Source: Christiangramia oceanisediminis
Lineage (GTDB): Bacteria; Bacteroidota; Bacteroidia; Flavobacteriales; Flavobacteriaceae
DNA: 64,000 nt
Direction: 5' to 3'
Assembly: GCF_022570735.2 (NCBI RefSeq)
Contig: NZ_JANCNS010000001.1
Location: forward strand, 744,001-808,000
Position 1 is the stretch's first letter. Each line of letters opens with the position of its first letter. A program made the translations under genes and the position numbers. Shown piece by piece: positions 9,167 through 18,025 of this stretch. The notes beneath the pieces are model-generated. The model worked only from the letters and a program-made list of their open reading frames with translations, ran no database searches and was not told the DNA's origin.

Positions 9167-9979
9167 CTAATCAGTAATCACTTTGGTTTCGTAAAATTCC
9201 TGATATGCCTGAGAGAAAGCTTCTTTTTCGGTATAGGGAAGCACGGGTTTATCCAGTTTGTCTATATACTTTTTAAGATCTTCCGGCACATCATCACCAC
9301 CAATCACAACAGCATCCGAATTGTCTACCGCCGTTTTCAGCAGGTTGACAAAAGTAGGCTTTTTCAGGTGTTTTACATTTTCATTTTCCAATCCGTCGAA
9401 CAAAACTTTATCTCGCATCTCTTCATCTAACGTCCCATCGAAACTTTGATTGTAAACCGAGGTGATAATTTTAGATTCACGGAATAAAGGTTCGTTCCCG
9501 TAATAATTTCGAAGATATAATGGAAGCAGGGAAGAAAGCCAGCCGTGAACATGAATGATATCTGGAGACCAGTTCAATTTTTTAACGGTTTCGATCACTC
9601 CTTTTGCAAAGAAAATGGCGCGCTCGTCGTTATCTGGAAAAAGATTCCCGTCTTCATCGGTGAGAGTAGCCTTTCGTTTGAAGTAGTCCTCATTATCTAT
9701 AAAATAAACCTGCATCCGCTCCTTTGGGATCGAGGCTACTTTTATGATTAATGGCATATCCAGGTCGTTGATCACAAGATTCATACCTGATAGCCTGATC
9801 ACCTCATGCAACTGATGCCTTCTTTCATTGATATTCCCAAATCTAGGCATGAAAATCCGAATTTGGCCACCAAGATTATTGACCATTTTCGCGGCTTCAA
9901 ATGATGTTGAGGAAATGTCGGTTTCAGGTAAGTAGGGTATAACTTCAGACGAGACGTATAACACTCTCTTATCTTTCAT
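9167..9979 (-). CDS. GT5 glycogen/starch synthase N-terminal-domain-like protein
   Basis: A 270-residue protein beginning MKDKRVLYVSSEVIPYLPE, recognisable as the N-terminal Rossmann domain of glycogen/starch synthase (GT5). The segment PDIIHVHGWLSSLLPLYL is the best conserved. The protein ends after that domain: the C-terminal GT-B half, which supplies much of the nucleotide-sugar site in full-length enzymes of about 480 residues, is absent. The usual KTGGLGDV loop after the first strand is replaced by TDISSTSFEAA. I know this short form as a conserved flavobacterial gene beside panC. Glycogen synthase activity is doubtful; a scaffold or regulatory role is possible. First gene of the operon with DUF4270 and glmS. 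Confidence 0.8.
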   Translation of the reverse strand: MKDKRVLYVSSEVIPYLPETDISSTSFEAAKMVNNLGGQIRIFMPRFGNINERRHQLHEVIRLSGMNLVINDLDMPLIIKVASIPKERMQVYFIDNEDYFKRKATLTDEDGNLFPDNDERAIFFAKGVIETVKKLNWSPDIIHVHGWLSSLLPLYLRNYYGNEPLFRESKIITSVYNQSFDGTLDEEMRDKVLFDGLENENVKHLKKPTFVNLLKTAVDNSDAVVIGGDDVPEDLKKYIDKLDKPVLPYTEKEAFSQAYQEFYETKVITD

Positions 9980-10019
9980 AAACTATATGCTTTAGTTGCG
10001 TTTCCGAATAAAAAACACG

Positions 10020-10027
10020 CAAAATTA
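10020..10027 (-). promoter_or_regulatory. -7 box of the GT5-like/DUF4270/glmS operon
   Basis: Read leftward this is TAATTTTG, an exact TAnnTTTG box, 41 bases upstream of the start at 9979. It lies inside the 110-bp divergent region shared with panC. Confidence 0.5.
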
Positions 10028-10033
10028 CAAAAA

Positions 10034-10066
10034 TTTATGCAGATTGCCAGAGAAATATTAAGTTTG
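10034..10066 (+). promoter_or_regulatory. panC promoter
   Basis: TAAGTTTG at 10059-10066 is an exact TAnnTTTG box with TTTATG (10034-10039) at a plausible -33 distance. It overlaps the divergent promoter region of the GT5-like operon. Confidence 0.55.
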
Positions 10067-10089
10067 CACGCTGTTAATTTTCTAATAAA

Positions 10090-10941
10090 ATGCAGGTTTT
10101 TAGGGAGAAGGATGCGCTAAAACAGGCCATTCGAAAGGTGAAATCAGAAGGAAAGACGCTTGGATTAGTTCCTACCATGGGAGCCCTGCATGAGGGACAT
10201 ATTTCTCTTGTAAGAAATGCCCTTAAGGAAACCGACCAGGTGGTAGTGAGCATATTCGTAAATCCCACCCAGTTCGACAATCCGGAAGATCTTAAGAAAT
10301 ATCCACGCACACCCGAAAAGGATCTTGACCTTTTGGTAAAGGAGGCAAAAGATCTCTGGGTTTTTATTCCTTCAGCCTACGATTTGTATGGGGACAAAAT
10401 ACTTTCAGAAAGATTCGATTTCGAAGGCCTGGAACAGGTCATGGAAGGAAAGTTCAGAAACGGCCATTTTGACGGGGTAGGTACGGTTGTGAAACGACTT
10501 TTCGAAACAATCGAACCCAATAAGGCATTTTTTGGCGAGAAGGATTACCAGCAATTGCAGATAATAAGAAAACTTACCCGCATAAAAGGCCTGGATGTGG
10601 AGATTATTGGCTGCCCTATTTTACGGGAAGACTCGGGCCTTGCAAGGTCTTCAAGGAATGAACGTCTAAGCAAAGAAAATCGAAAGGAAGCAGCTTTTAT
10701 CTATCATACCCTCCTGAAAGCCAGGGATCTATTTGGCACGAAAAGTGTTAAAGAAATAACCGATTGGGTCAAAAAAAGCTTTGAAAACCATCCAACTCTG
10801 GAATTGGAATATTTTGAGATCGCCGATTCCGAAACTTTAAAGAAAACAGATCAAAAAATTAATGGGAATCAATACAGAGCATTTATAGCCGCCTATATCG
10901 ATGGTATTCGGCTAATAGATAATATTGCTCTTGATAACTAA
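10090..10941 (+). CDS. panC: Pantoate--beta-alanine ligase (pantothenate synthetase)
   Basis: A 283-residue enzyme joining D-pantoate and beta-alanine with ATP to give pantothenate, the coenzyme A precursor. The nucleotidyltransferase HIGH-like motif is in [14 protein letters not shown]; the beta-alanine/pantoate site [19 protein letters not shown] and the late SSRNERLS loop are intact. The N-terminus [14 protein letters not shown] is standard. It starts an operon with panD five bases downstream, so the two genes supply and use beta-alanine together. Confidence 0.97.
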   Translation: MQVFREKDALKQAIRKVKSEGKTLGLVPTMGALHEGHISLVRNALKETDQVVVSIFVNPTQFDNPEDLKKYPRTPEKDLDLLVKEAKDLWVFIPSAYDLYGDKILSERFDFEGLEQVMEGKFRNGHFDGVGTVVKRLFETIEPNKAFFGEKDYQQLQIIRKLTRIKGLDVEIIGCPILREDSGLARSSRNERLSKENRKEAAFIYHTLLKARDLFGTKSVKEITDWVKKSFENHPTLELEYFEIADSETLKKTDQKINGNQYRAFIAAYIDGIRLIDNIALDN

Positions 10942-10946
10942 AACAA

Positions 10947-11300
10947 ATGATGCAGGTTCACGTAGTAAAGTCTAAAATTCACAGGGTTAAAGTAACAGGT
11001 GCCGACCTTAACTATATTGGAAGTATTACCATAGACGAAGATCTTATGGAAGCAGCCAATATTATTGAAGGGGAAAAGGTACAGATCGTAAACAATAATA
11101 ATGGGGAACGCCTTGAAACTTACGTGATCCCCGGGCCTAGAAATTCCGGAGAGATCACCCTCAACGGGGCCGCAGCAAGAAAGGTTGCCAAAGGTGACAT
11201 TCTTATCATCATCTCCTACGGAATTATGGAGATCGAGGAGGCCAAAAAATTCAAACCTTCACTGGTATTCCCGAACGAGAAAACCAATCTTCTTAATTAA
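10947..11300 (+). CDS. panD: Aspartate 1-decarboxylase
   Basis: A 117-residue pyruvoyl enzyme converting L-aspartate to beta-alanine for the adjacent panC step. The self-cleavage site Gly-Ser lies in [16 protein letters not shown]; the downstream Ser becomes the pyruvoyl group. [23 protein letters not shown] is family typical. Two Met codons are adjacent at the start, so the first residue may be the second Met (10950). It is five bases after panC and seven before the flippase-like gene, so it lies in a tight operon. Confidence 0.96.
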   Translation: MMQVHVVKSKIHRVKVTGADLNYIGSITIDEDLMEAANIIEGEKVQIVNNNNGERLETYVIPGPRNSGEITLNGAAARKVAKGDILIIISYGIMEIEEAKKFKPSLVFPNEKTNLLN

Positions 11301-11307
11301 ATAAAGT

Positions 11308-12273
11308 TTGAAGCGGAAACTAACCCGTATTCTTAAAATAGGAATACCCCTTTTTCTGGGAGTATTCCTGGTTTGGTATTCGCTTGGAAATTCGAGTCCG
11401 GAAGAACGGCAACGACTATGGGAAAGCATTGTTGAAGCTAAAACTTTCTGGATCGCCGTTTCATTTATTTTAGGCACCCTGTCTCACCTATCCCGGGCAC
11501 ACCGCTGGAAATATATGCTGGAACCAATGGGCTACCAGTCGTCTTTACCCAACAGGTTTATGGCCGTTATGGCCGCCTATCTTGCAAATTTCGGCATCCC
11601 GAGATCTGGAGAAGTGCTTCGTGCTGTTACCATGAGCACTTATGAAGAGGTTCCTTTTGAAAAAGGTTTCGGGACGATTATATCCGAAAGAGTTGCAGAT
11701 CTTCTAATACTTATGCTCATTATTGGAGGTGTTATTTTATTGCAAACCGATGAACTCCTGCTATACCTGGACCAACAGAACATCAATCCCTTCTATACCT
11801 TCCTTTTTGCAATAGGAATAGTTGCCTGTATCCTGCTAGGGATCAGTATCGTAAGGCGCTCTTCATGGCTTCCGTTCAGGAAGATCAGGGAAATCGCCAA
11901 AGGCCTGCTTGAGGGTATGAAAAGTATACTGAGAATGGAGCAGAAATGGGCCTTTATCTTTCATACGATACTCATCTGGACCCTCTATGTCCTTATGTTT
12001 TACGTGATTAAACTAAGCCTTCCCGAAACTTCAGATACCGCTTTTAATATCATTATGGCCGGGTTCGTGGTAGGTTCGTTCGCCGTCTCTGCCACAAATG
12101 GCGGAATTGGCGTTTATCCCCTTGCAGTGGGCGGGATTCTTATCTTTTTCGGGGTTGAAAAGAATGGAGCAGAAGCTTTCGGCTGGATCTCCTGGGCGAC
12201 ACAAACCGCTGTAGTTCTGCTTTTTGGAGGTCTTTCCTTTATTTTATTACCACTTTTAAACAATAAGAAATAA
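11308..12273 (+). CDS. Lysylphosphatidylglycerol synthase TM-region/flippase-like membrane protein (UPF0104)
   Basis: A 321-residue polytopic membrane protein with roughly eight hydrophobic segments. The motifs LSHLSRAHRWKYML, GIPRSGEVLRA and ISERVADLL are hallmarks of the MprF/AglD-like flippase family (PF03706). It lacks the cytosolic aminoacyl-lipid synthase domain of MprF, so it would move rather than modify lipids; the substrate is unknown. The start is probably TTG at 11308, seven bases after panD, because no ATG precedes the conserved N-terminal helix. It is likely co-transcribed with panCD. Confidence 0.85.
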   Translation: MKRKLTRILKIGIPLFLGVFLVWYSLGNSSPEERQRLWESIVEAKTFWIAVSFILGTLSHLSRAHRWKYMLEPMGYQSSLPNRFMAVMAAYLANFGIPRSGEVLRAVTMSTYEEVPFEKGFGTIISERVADLLILMLIIGGVILLQTDELLLYLDQQNINPFYTFLFAIGIVACILLGISIVRRSSWLPFRKIREIAKGLLEGMKSILRMEQKWAFIFHTILIWTLYVLMFYVIKLSLPETSDTAFNIIMAGFVVGSFAVSATNGGIGVYPLAVGGILIFFGVEKNGAEAFGWISWATQTAVVLLFGGLSFILLPLLNNKK

Positions 12274-12308
12274 TAAGTACCTTGTAGGTCCGAATCAATA
12301 CTAGACCT

Positions 12309-13457
12309 ATGAAACCTTTATTAATTGTGCTTATGGCATTTCTAATGCCAATAAGCCACTTCGCGCAGATCAAATATGAGAGTCTGCCTTCCCAGAAATT
12401 AGGGGAAACCAGGCAGATCAAAATTCAACTGCCCAGGAATTACGAAAAGAATACTGAAAAAAGATATCCCGTCATGGTAGTACTCGATGGTGACTATCTC
12501 TTCGAACCCGTAGCCGGGATGGTTGATTATTATTCCTACTGGGAAGACGCTCCAGAAATGATCGTTGTTGGCATCAACCAGGATGGATTGAGAACTGAGG
12601 ACACCCAGTACAGCGAAACCAATTTTCTTCCAGTAGACAAAGGCGCCAAATTTTTCGAATTCATCGGAATGGAGTTACTGGCACAATTAGACCAGAAATA
12701 CCGAACTGCCAATTTCAGGATCATAGTAGGCCATGATTTTACGGCTAATTTCATCAATTATTACCTGATGAAATCCAATCCTATCTTCCAGGGCTATATC
12801 AACCTTAGCCCAGACCTGGCACCTGAAATGGCCGACCGGATAAGCCAGTCACTTAATAAAGCTGAAACCGGAAAATGGTATTACCTGGCAACATCGAGCG
12901 AGGACATCCCGGCCTTAAAGGATGAAATCAAAGAACTGGATAACCTTCTTAAGAACGTTGATAATAAGCAGATAAACTATAAGTTCGACAATTTTGAGGG
13001 CGCCAGTCATTATTCGCTTGTTGGAAAGGCAATCCCATCGGCTATCGAAAGTATGTTCGAGATCTACCGGCCTATTTCCAGAAAGGACTATAACGAGATT
13101 CTCTTACAAACTTCGGTTTCACCTTCAGAATACCTGGAGGAGAAATATAATACCATTACCGAGCTCTACGGAATTCAAAAACAAATTAGTGTAAACGACT
13201 TTATGGCGGTATATAATGCCATAGAAAAGACCCGAAACTGGGAGGAATATAAAGATCTTTATAAAATGGCCCATGAGCATTATCCCGGTACCATGCTGGG
13301 TACTTTTTTCGAAGCCCGCTATGAAGAAGAGACTGGGAATCCTAAAAAGGCCATGAGGATCTATCAGAATGCATACGGGCAGGAGAATATCGCCTTCCTG
13401 GATGCCGATTTTATGCTGGAAAAAGCCGAGGCAATAAAAAAAGATTTCGGTTATTAG
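12309..13457 (+). CDS. Exported esterase-fold (alpha/beta hydrolase) protein with Asp at the nucleophile position
   Basis: A 382-residue exported protein: signal peptide about 1-19 (ISHFAQ), then a putative-esterase-like alpha/beta hydrolase domain (PF00756 type) with KRYPVMVVLDGDYLFEP and a C-terminal helical segment (about 290-380) resembling TPR. The nucleophile elbow, usually GHSxGG, reads VGHDFTANF with Asp143 in place of Ser (codon GAT at 12735). An Asp nucleophile is known in haloalkane dehalogenases and epoxide hydrolases; alternatively the domain has lost catalysis. It lies 35 bases after the flippase-like gene and 18 before radA. Confidence 0.75.
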   Translation: MKPLLIVLMAFLMPISHFAQIKYESLPSQKLGETRQIKIQLPRNYEKNTEKRYPVMVVLDGDYLFEPVAGMVDYYSYWEDAPEMIVVGINQDGLRTEDTQYSETNFLPVDKGAKFFEFIGMELLAQLDQKYRTANFRIIVGHDFTANFINYYLMKSNPIFQGYINLSPDLAPEMADRISQSLNKAETGKWYYLATSSEDIPALKDEIKELDNLLKNVDNKQINYKFDNFEGASHYSLVGKAIPSAIESMFEIYRPISRKDYNEILLQTSVSPSEYLEEKYNTITELYGIQKQISVNDFMAVYNAIEKTRNWEEYKDLYKMAHEHYPGTMLGTFFEARYEEETGNPKKAMRIYQNAYGQENIAFLDADFMLEKAEAIKKDFGY

Positions 13458-13475
13458 CATAAATTTAATCGATTA

Positions 13476-14840
13476 ATGGCGAAAGTAAAGACCACTTTTT
13501 ATTGTCAGAAATGCGGCGCGCAACATGCCAAATGGCAGGGAAAATGCAATTCCTGCGGCGACTGGAATACCATCGTTGAAGAACTGGTAGAAAAACCAGA
13601 TCCTAAGGACTGGAAGACTTCGGCCAAGAAAGAGGCAAAAAAAGCTTCAAAGCCATTGCTCATCGCAGAGATCGAGAATGCGCCTCAAAACCGTATGGAT
13701 ACGGGAAATAACGAGTTAGACCGGGTGCTCGGTGGTGGCCTCGTTCCTGGTTCTCTCACTTTACTTGGCGGTGAACCCGGAATTGGGAAAAGCACCCTGC
13801 TACTTCAGATCTCCTTAGGTCTTAAATATCGGGTTCTGTATGTTTCCGGAGAAGAAAGTCAGCAGCAAATTAAAATGCGGGCTGAACGCATAGACCCCAA
13901 TCCCGCCAATTGTTATATCCTAACCGAAACCAAAACCCAGAACATATTCCGGCAGGTAGAAGAGATCCAGCCGGAAGTGCTGATCATAGATTCGATTCAA
14001 ACCCTGCACAGCGACTATATTGAAAGTTCCCCCGGGAGTATCTCCCAGATTCGGGAATGCACGGCAGAACTCATCAAATTTGCCAAAGAAAGCAATACGC
14101 CTGTTCTTCTTATCGGCCATATTACCAAGGAAGGCAGTATCGCCGGGCCCAAAGTACTTGAACATATGGTAGATACGGTCCTTCAATTTGAAGGAGACCG
14201 CAATCATGTCTATCGTATTCTTCGAGCCCACAAGAACCGGTTTGGTTCTACCCATGAACTGGGAATCTATGAAATGCATGGCAGCGGACTAAGGGAAGTC
14301 ATCAATCCATCAGAGATCCTGATCTCCAAGAACGATCAAGACCTAAGCGGTACGGCCATCGCCTCCACTCTCGAGGGCATGCGGCCATTGATGATCGAGA
14401 TACAGGCACTGGTGAGCACAGCTGTTTATGGCACCCCGCAGCGCTCCACCACAGGTTACAATTCCAAAAGGCTGAACATGTTGCTGGCAGTTTTAGAAAA
14501 AAGAGCTGGGTTCAGGCTGGGTGCAAAAGATGTATTTCTAAACGTAACCGGAGGGATAAGTGTAGACGATCCGGCCATAGATCTCGCGGTAATCGCCGCC
14601 ATCCTGTCTTCAAATGAAGATATCGCCCTCGAAAAAGACACCTGCTTTGCGGCCGAAGTTGGCCTCGCAGGTGAGATAAGACCCGTAACAAAGATAGAAC
14701 AGCGTATCCTGGAAGCAGAAAAACTGGGGTTCGCCTCTATTATGATATCAAAGCAAAGCAAGATCCCAAAGGCGAGTTTCCAGATCAGGATCATTAAAGT
14801 GTCTAAGATCGAAGACGTGGTAAGTCATCTATTTGGCTAA
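13476..14840 (+). CDS. radA: DNA repair protein RadA
   Basis: A 454-residue RecA-like ATPase that helps process recombination intermediates and branch migration. The N-terminal zinc finger is C10-x2-C13 ... C-x2-C (YCQKCGAQHAKWQGKCNSCG). Walker A GGEPGIGKST covers residues 98-107, and the diagnostic KNRFG motif begins at residue 253. The Lon-like C-terminal domain is complete (GGISVDDPAIDLAV). It follows the esterase-fold gene by 18 bases. Confidence 0.97.
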   Translation: MAKVKTTFYCQKCGAQHAKWQGKCNSCGDWNTIVEELVEKPDPKDWKTSAKKEAKKASKPLLIAEIENAPQNRMDTGNNELDRVLGGGLVPGSLTLLGGEPGIGKSTLLLQISLGLKYRVLYVSGEESQQQIKMRAERIDPNPANCYILTETKTQNIFRQVEEIQPEVLIIDSIQTLHSDYIESSPGSISQIRECTAELIKFAKESNTPVLLIGHITKEGSIAGPKVLEHMVDTVLQFEGDRNHVYRILRAHKNRFGSTHELGIYEMHGSGLREVINPSEILISKNDQDLSGTAIASTLEGMRPLMIEIQALVSTAVYGTPQRSTTGYNSKRLNMLLAVLEKRAGFRLGAKDVFLNVTGGISVDDPAIDLAVIAAILSSNEDIALEKDTCFAAEVGLAGEIRPVTKIEQRILEAEKLGFASIMISKQSKIPKASFQIRIIKVSKIEDVVSHLFG

Positions 14841-14873
14841 TACTGGCATAATTGCTGCATAAAAATACCCGGT

Positions 14874-16016
14874 ATGAAAAAGTTGCTACACCTACGAATT
14901 TCCGGGATTATTCTGTTAGTCTTACTTTCTTCCTGTTCACAGCTGGAGAAAGCTGAAAAACTGATTTCAGGACTTTCTGAAAAGGAGCGCTATCAAAAGG
15001 AAAACGATATACCTGATGAGATCTTTCAGTTATGGGAAAACAGGACAGAGCAGGCTTTAAATGACAGCCTGGAGATCGAAATCCCCTATACCGAAACCGG
15101 TTCTTTCAAACCCAGGAATTTTGCGATCTATTCCTACCAGGCCGTAATGATGCCGGGAGAAGTTCTTAATGTTGAAACAAAAACAGACAGCACATCTACC
15201 CTGGTTTTTTCGGAATTATACCGAAAAGTGAATCCAGGCGGAAAATTTGAAAAGATCGCATCGGGAAAGGCCAGTATGAAAAGCCTGAACTTTGAAATTC
15301 AGGAAAGTGGTATTTATAAGATCGTCATTCAGCCAGAGATCGAAGCCAACTCCCCATTCAGAATACAGGTTGAAAAATCACCGGCCTATCTTTTTCCGGT
15401 TATGGATGGAGAAAACCAGGATATTGGTAGCTACTGGGGTGACATTCGTGATGGTGGCAAACGAAACCATGAGGGGATCGATATTTTCGCCAGCCGCGGA
15501 ACGCCAGTGCTGGCAGCAACCCAGGGCCGTATTGGCTTCTCCGGAGAAAAGGGATTAGGAGGAAAACAGGTTTGGCTCAGGGATCAGCAACGAAACCAGT
15601 CTTTATATTATGCTCACCTGGATAGTATAGTTCCCGGTTTAAGCAGGGTACAGCAAGGTGACACGTTAGGATTCGTTGGAAATACGGGAAACGCCAGGAC
15701 CACACCTCCTCATTTACATTTTGGAATTTACAAATCTGGACGGGGTGCGCTCAATCCTTTAGGATTCGTGTACAGAACAGAGAATCCTGAACCTAATTTA
15801 GATTTTCAGCAAGACATTGCCACCCGATTAAAGATAAGCTCCAGCCTTGCCAACCTTAGGGACAGGCCTGCCGCCTACAACTCCCAGGTACTTAAAAAAG
15901 GAAAATTAGGAGATACCTTATTCGTCCAGGGAAAAGCTGAGGACTGGTTCCATGTGAGGGACATCCAGGATCGCTCGATGTATATTCACGAAAGCCTGGT
16001 TGAACCTGCGTTCTAA
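14874..16016 (+). CDS. M23 family lipoprotein peptidase with C-terminal SH3-like domain
   Basis: A 380-residue lipoprotein with lipobox Cys21 (LLVLLSSC). The LytM/M23 domain lies at about residues 195-310 and keeps its zinc ligands: HEGIDIFA (His and Asp) and HLHFG (His). A C-terminal segment of about 60 residues (LRDRPAAYNSQVLKKGKLGD) looks like a bacterial SH3 wall-binding domain. M23 enzymes cut peptidoglycan cross-links. It is 33 bases downstream of radA and overlaps the end of the convergent aldo/keto reductase gene by four bases. Confidence 0.9.
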   Translation: MKKLLHLRISGIILLVLLSSCSQLEKAEKLISGLSEKERYQKENDIPDEIFQLWENRTEQALNDSLEIEIPYTETGSFKPRNFAIYSYQAVMMPGEVLNVETKTDSTSTLVFSELYRKVNPGGKFEKIASGKASMKSLNFEIQESGIYKIVIQPEIEANSPFRIQVEKSPAYLFPVMDGENQDIGSYWGDIRDGGKRNHEGIDIFASRGTPVLAATQGRIGFSGEKGLGGKQVWLRDQQRNQSLYYAHLDSIVPGLSRVQQGDTLGFVGNTGNARTTPPHLHFGIYKSGRGALNPLGFVYRTENPEPNLDFQQDIATRLKISSSLANLRDRPAAYNSQVLKKGKLGDTLFVQGKAEDWFHVRDIQDRSMYIHESLVEPAF

Positions 16017-17050
16017 GGCGCCGGATTCGGAATCTCCCGGTGAATCTCTTCGATGCCTTCCAGGATCTCTTTTGTTAACTCCACATTTATACTATCGATA
16101 TTCTCCTTAAGCTGTTCCAGGCTGGTCGCACCAATGATGTTGCTGGTCACGAAAGGCTGCTGATTAACAAAAGCCAGTGCCAGTTGAGTCAGGCTCATAT
16201 TATACTCGTCGGCAAGTTCCTTATATTTCCTGGTCGCTGCCACTGCCCGGTCGTTAGAATATCTTGAATACTGCGGAAAAAGACTCAGCCTGGTATTTTC
16301 CTTAATTCCATCCAGGTGCTTTCCGCTTAGTGTTCCCATACCCAGTGGCGAATAAGGGAATAAACCAACATTTTCGCGGTGCAGGATTTCAGTCAAACCT
16401 ATCTCGTCCTTACGATTGAGAAGGTTATACGGGTTCTGAACGGTTGCAATCTTTGGAAGTTCACTTTTTCTACTTTCTTCCAGGAATCGCATCAATCCGT
16501 AAGGCGTTTCATTAGAAAGGCCAATATGCCTGATCTTTCCCTGTTTGATAAAATGGTTTAGGTTTTCCAGAACTTCCCTGAAGTTATCTTCCCATTCCTC
16601 ATCGCTGTCATGATCATAACCCAGCTTACCAAAGAAATTGGCATTCCGTTCCGGCCAGTGCAACTGGTAGAGATCGATATAATCGGTTTGGAGTCGTTTC
16701 AGGCTTTTGTATAGGGCGTCTTCCATCGCCTCTTTATGAAAACCAAGATTTGGGCGAATGTGAGAAACCATCTCACCGGGCCCTGCAACCTTAGATGCGA
16801 TCACAACATCATCCCTTCTACCTGTCTTTTTGATCCAGCTGCCGATAATTTCCTCGGTACTACCCTGGGTTTCGGGTCGTGCCGGCACCGAATACATCTC
16901 GGCAGTGTCGATGAAATTAACACCCTGGTCCAGGGCATAATCGATCTGTGCATGCCCTTCAGCTTCGGTATTTTGCTGGCCCCAGGTCATGGAGCCCAGG
17001 CAGATCTTACTAACTTTTAAATCGGTATTCGGAAGTTTGGTATACTTCAT
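16013..17050 (-). CDS. NADP(H)-dependent aldo/keto reductase, Tas type
   Basis: A 345-residue (beta/alpha)8 oxidoreductase. It shows FIDTAEMYSVPARPETQGST with the catalytic Asp/Tyr region, IDLYQLHWPERNANFFG with the catalytic His, and the C-terminal NADPH-binding part IIGATSLEQLKENI. The early insertion and the NANFFG stretch match E. coli Tas. Substrates are reactive aldehydes or ketones, unspecified. It is last in the leftward xth-OmpA-AKR run, three bases after the OmpA stop. Confidence 0.9.
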   Translation of the reverse strand: MKYTKLPNTDLKVSKICLGSMTWGQQNTEAEGHAQIDYALDQGVNFIDTAEMYSVPARPETQGSTEEIIGSWIKKTGRRDDVVIASKVAGPGEMVSHIRPNLGFHKEAMEDALYKSLKRLQTDYIDLYQLHWPERNANFFGKLGYDHDSDEEWEDNFREVLENLNHFIKQGKIRHIGLSNETPYGLMRFLEESRKSELPKIATVQNPYNLLNRKDEIGLTEILHRENVGLFPYSPLGMGTLSGKHLDGIKENTRLSLFPQYSRYSNDRAVAATRKYKELADEYNMSLTQLALAFVNQQPFVTSNIIGATSLEQLKENIDSINVELTKEILEGIEEIHREIPNPAP

Positions 17051-17053
17051 TTA

Positions 17054-18016
17054 CTATTCTATTTCATTAAGCATTTTAGTGATCTCATCCAGTTTAGGAG
17101 TAAGGATCACCTCGATTCTCCTGTTTTTTGAACGCCCGGCTTCGGTATCGTTAGAAGCTACCGGGGCATATTCTCCCCTACCAGCTGCGGTAAGGTTTTC
17201 AGGATCTATATTTTTATTTTCTCTCAGGATCTGAACTATCGAAGTCGCTCGTTTTGTGGAAAGGTCCCAGTTATCTTTAAGCTGACCGCTTCCTCCATAA
17301 GGCACATTATCGGTATGCCCCTCTATTAGAACTGCGATATCAGGATTATTCGCGAGAACCGCTCCTAATTGCTGAACGGCCTTTCTTCCTTCTGAATTCA
17401 CCGCCCAGCTTCCGGAGTCAAAAAGCAGTTTATTTTCCATAGAAACATATACCTTCCCATCTCTTTGTTCCACGCTAAGGCCCTTACCTTCAAAATTGGT
17501 AAGCGCATTAGAAACGGCCTCTTTAAGAGCGTTCATTTTCGCATCCTTTGCAGCGATAACCGCTTCCAGTTCATCAATGCGCTGCGACCTTAGAGCCAGG
17601 TCCCGTTCCAGTTTCTCCAGCCTCGCCTTTTCCTGGATCAAAACCGATTCCTTTTCATCCAGTTCGGCTAGCAGCGCCCTGTTTTGTCTTGAATTCTCAG
17701 CAATGGCTGCAGAACTGTTCTTCTCAAGGGCGTCGTAGGAGGCTTCCAGGCTTTCGTAGTTCTTTCTTACCGCGTTGAGTTCTTCCATGAGTTCATTACG
17801 CTCGATGCTAAGATTATCATAGTCACTTCGAAGTGCCGCGAAATCCTCTTTCATAGCTTTTTCAGATCTTCTGAAGTTCTCAAGATCTTCATTCATGCTC
17901 CTGTTTTCGCGCTGAAGTGCTGCTGTCCTGCTCTCCAGGTCACCATACTTTTTCTTAGAAACACAGGAATTCAGGCTTAAAAGTATAGCCAGAAATAATA
18001 GGGGGTAAATTTTCAT
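17054..18016 (-). CDS. OmpA family lipoprotein with long coiled coil
   Basis: A 320-residue outer-membrane lipoprotein: lipobox Cys18 (LLSLNSC), then about 150 residues of charged heptads (a coiled coil, roughly 22-170), then an OmpA-like peptidoglycan-binding domain. That domain includes LLFDSGSWAVNSEG, ALIEGHTDNVPY-like sequence and the diagnostic NRRIEVIL end. It probably ties the outer membrane to peptidoglycan. It sits between xth (9 bases) and the aldo/keto reductase (3 bases), so it belongs to the same operon without obvious functional linkage. Confidence 0.9.
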   Translation of the reverse strand: MKIYPLLFLAILLSLNSCVSKKKYGDLESRTAALQRENRSMNEDLENFRRSEKAMKEDFAALRSDYDNLSIERNELMEELNAVRKNYESLEASYDALEKNSSAAIAENSRQNRALLAELDEKESVLIQEKARLEKLERDLALRSQRIDELEAVIAAKDAKMNALKEAVSNALTNFEGKGLSVEQRDGKVYVSMENKLLFDSGSWAVNSEGRKAVQQLGAVLANNPDIAVLIEGHTDNVPYGGSGQLKDNWDLSTKRATSIVQILRENKNIDPENLTAAGRGEYAPVASNDTEAGRSKNRRIEVILTPKLDEITKMLNEIE

Positions 18017-18025
18017 AATTTAAGT

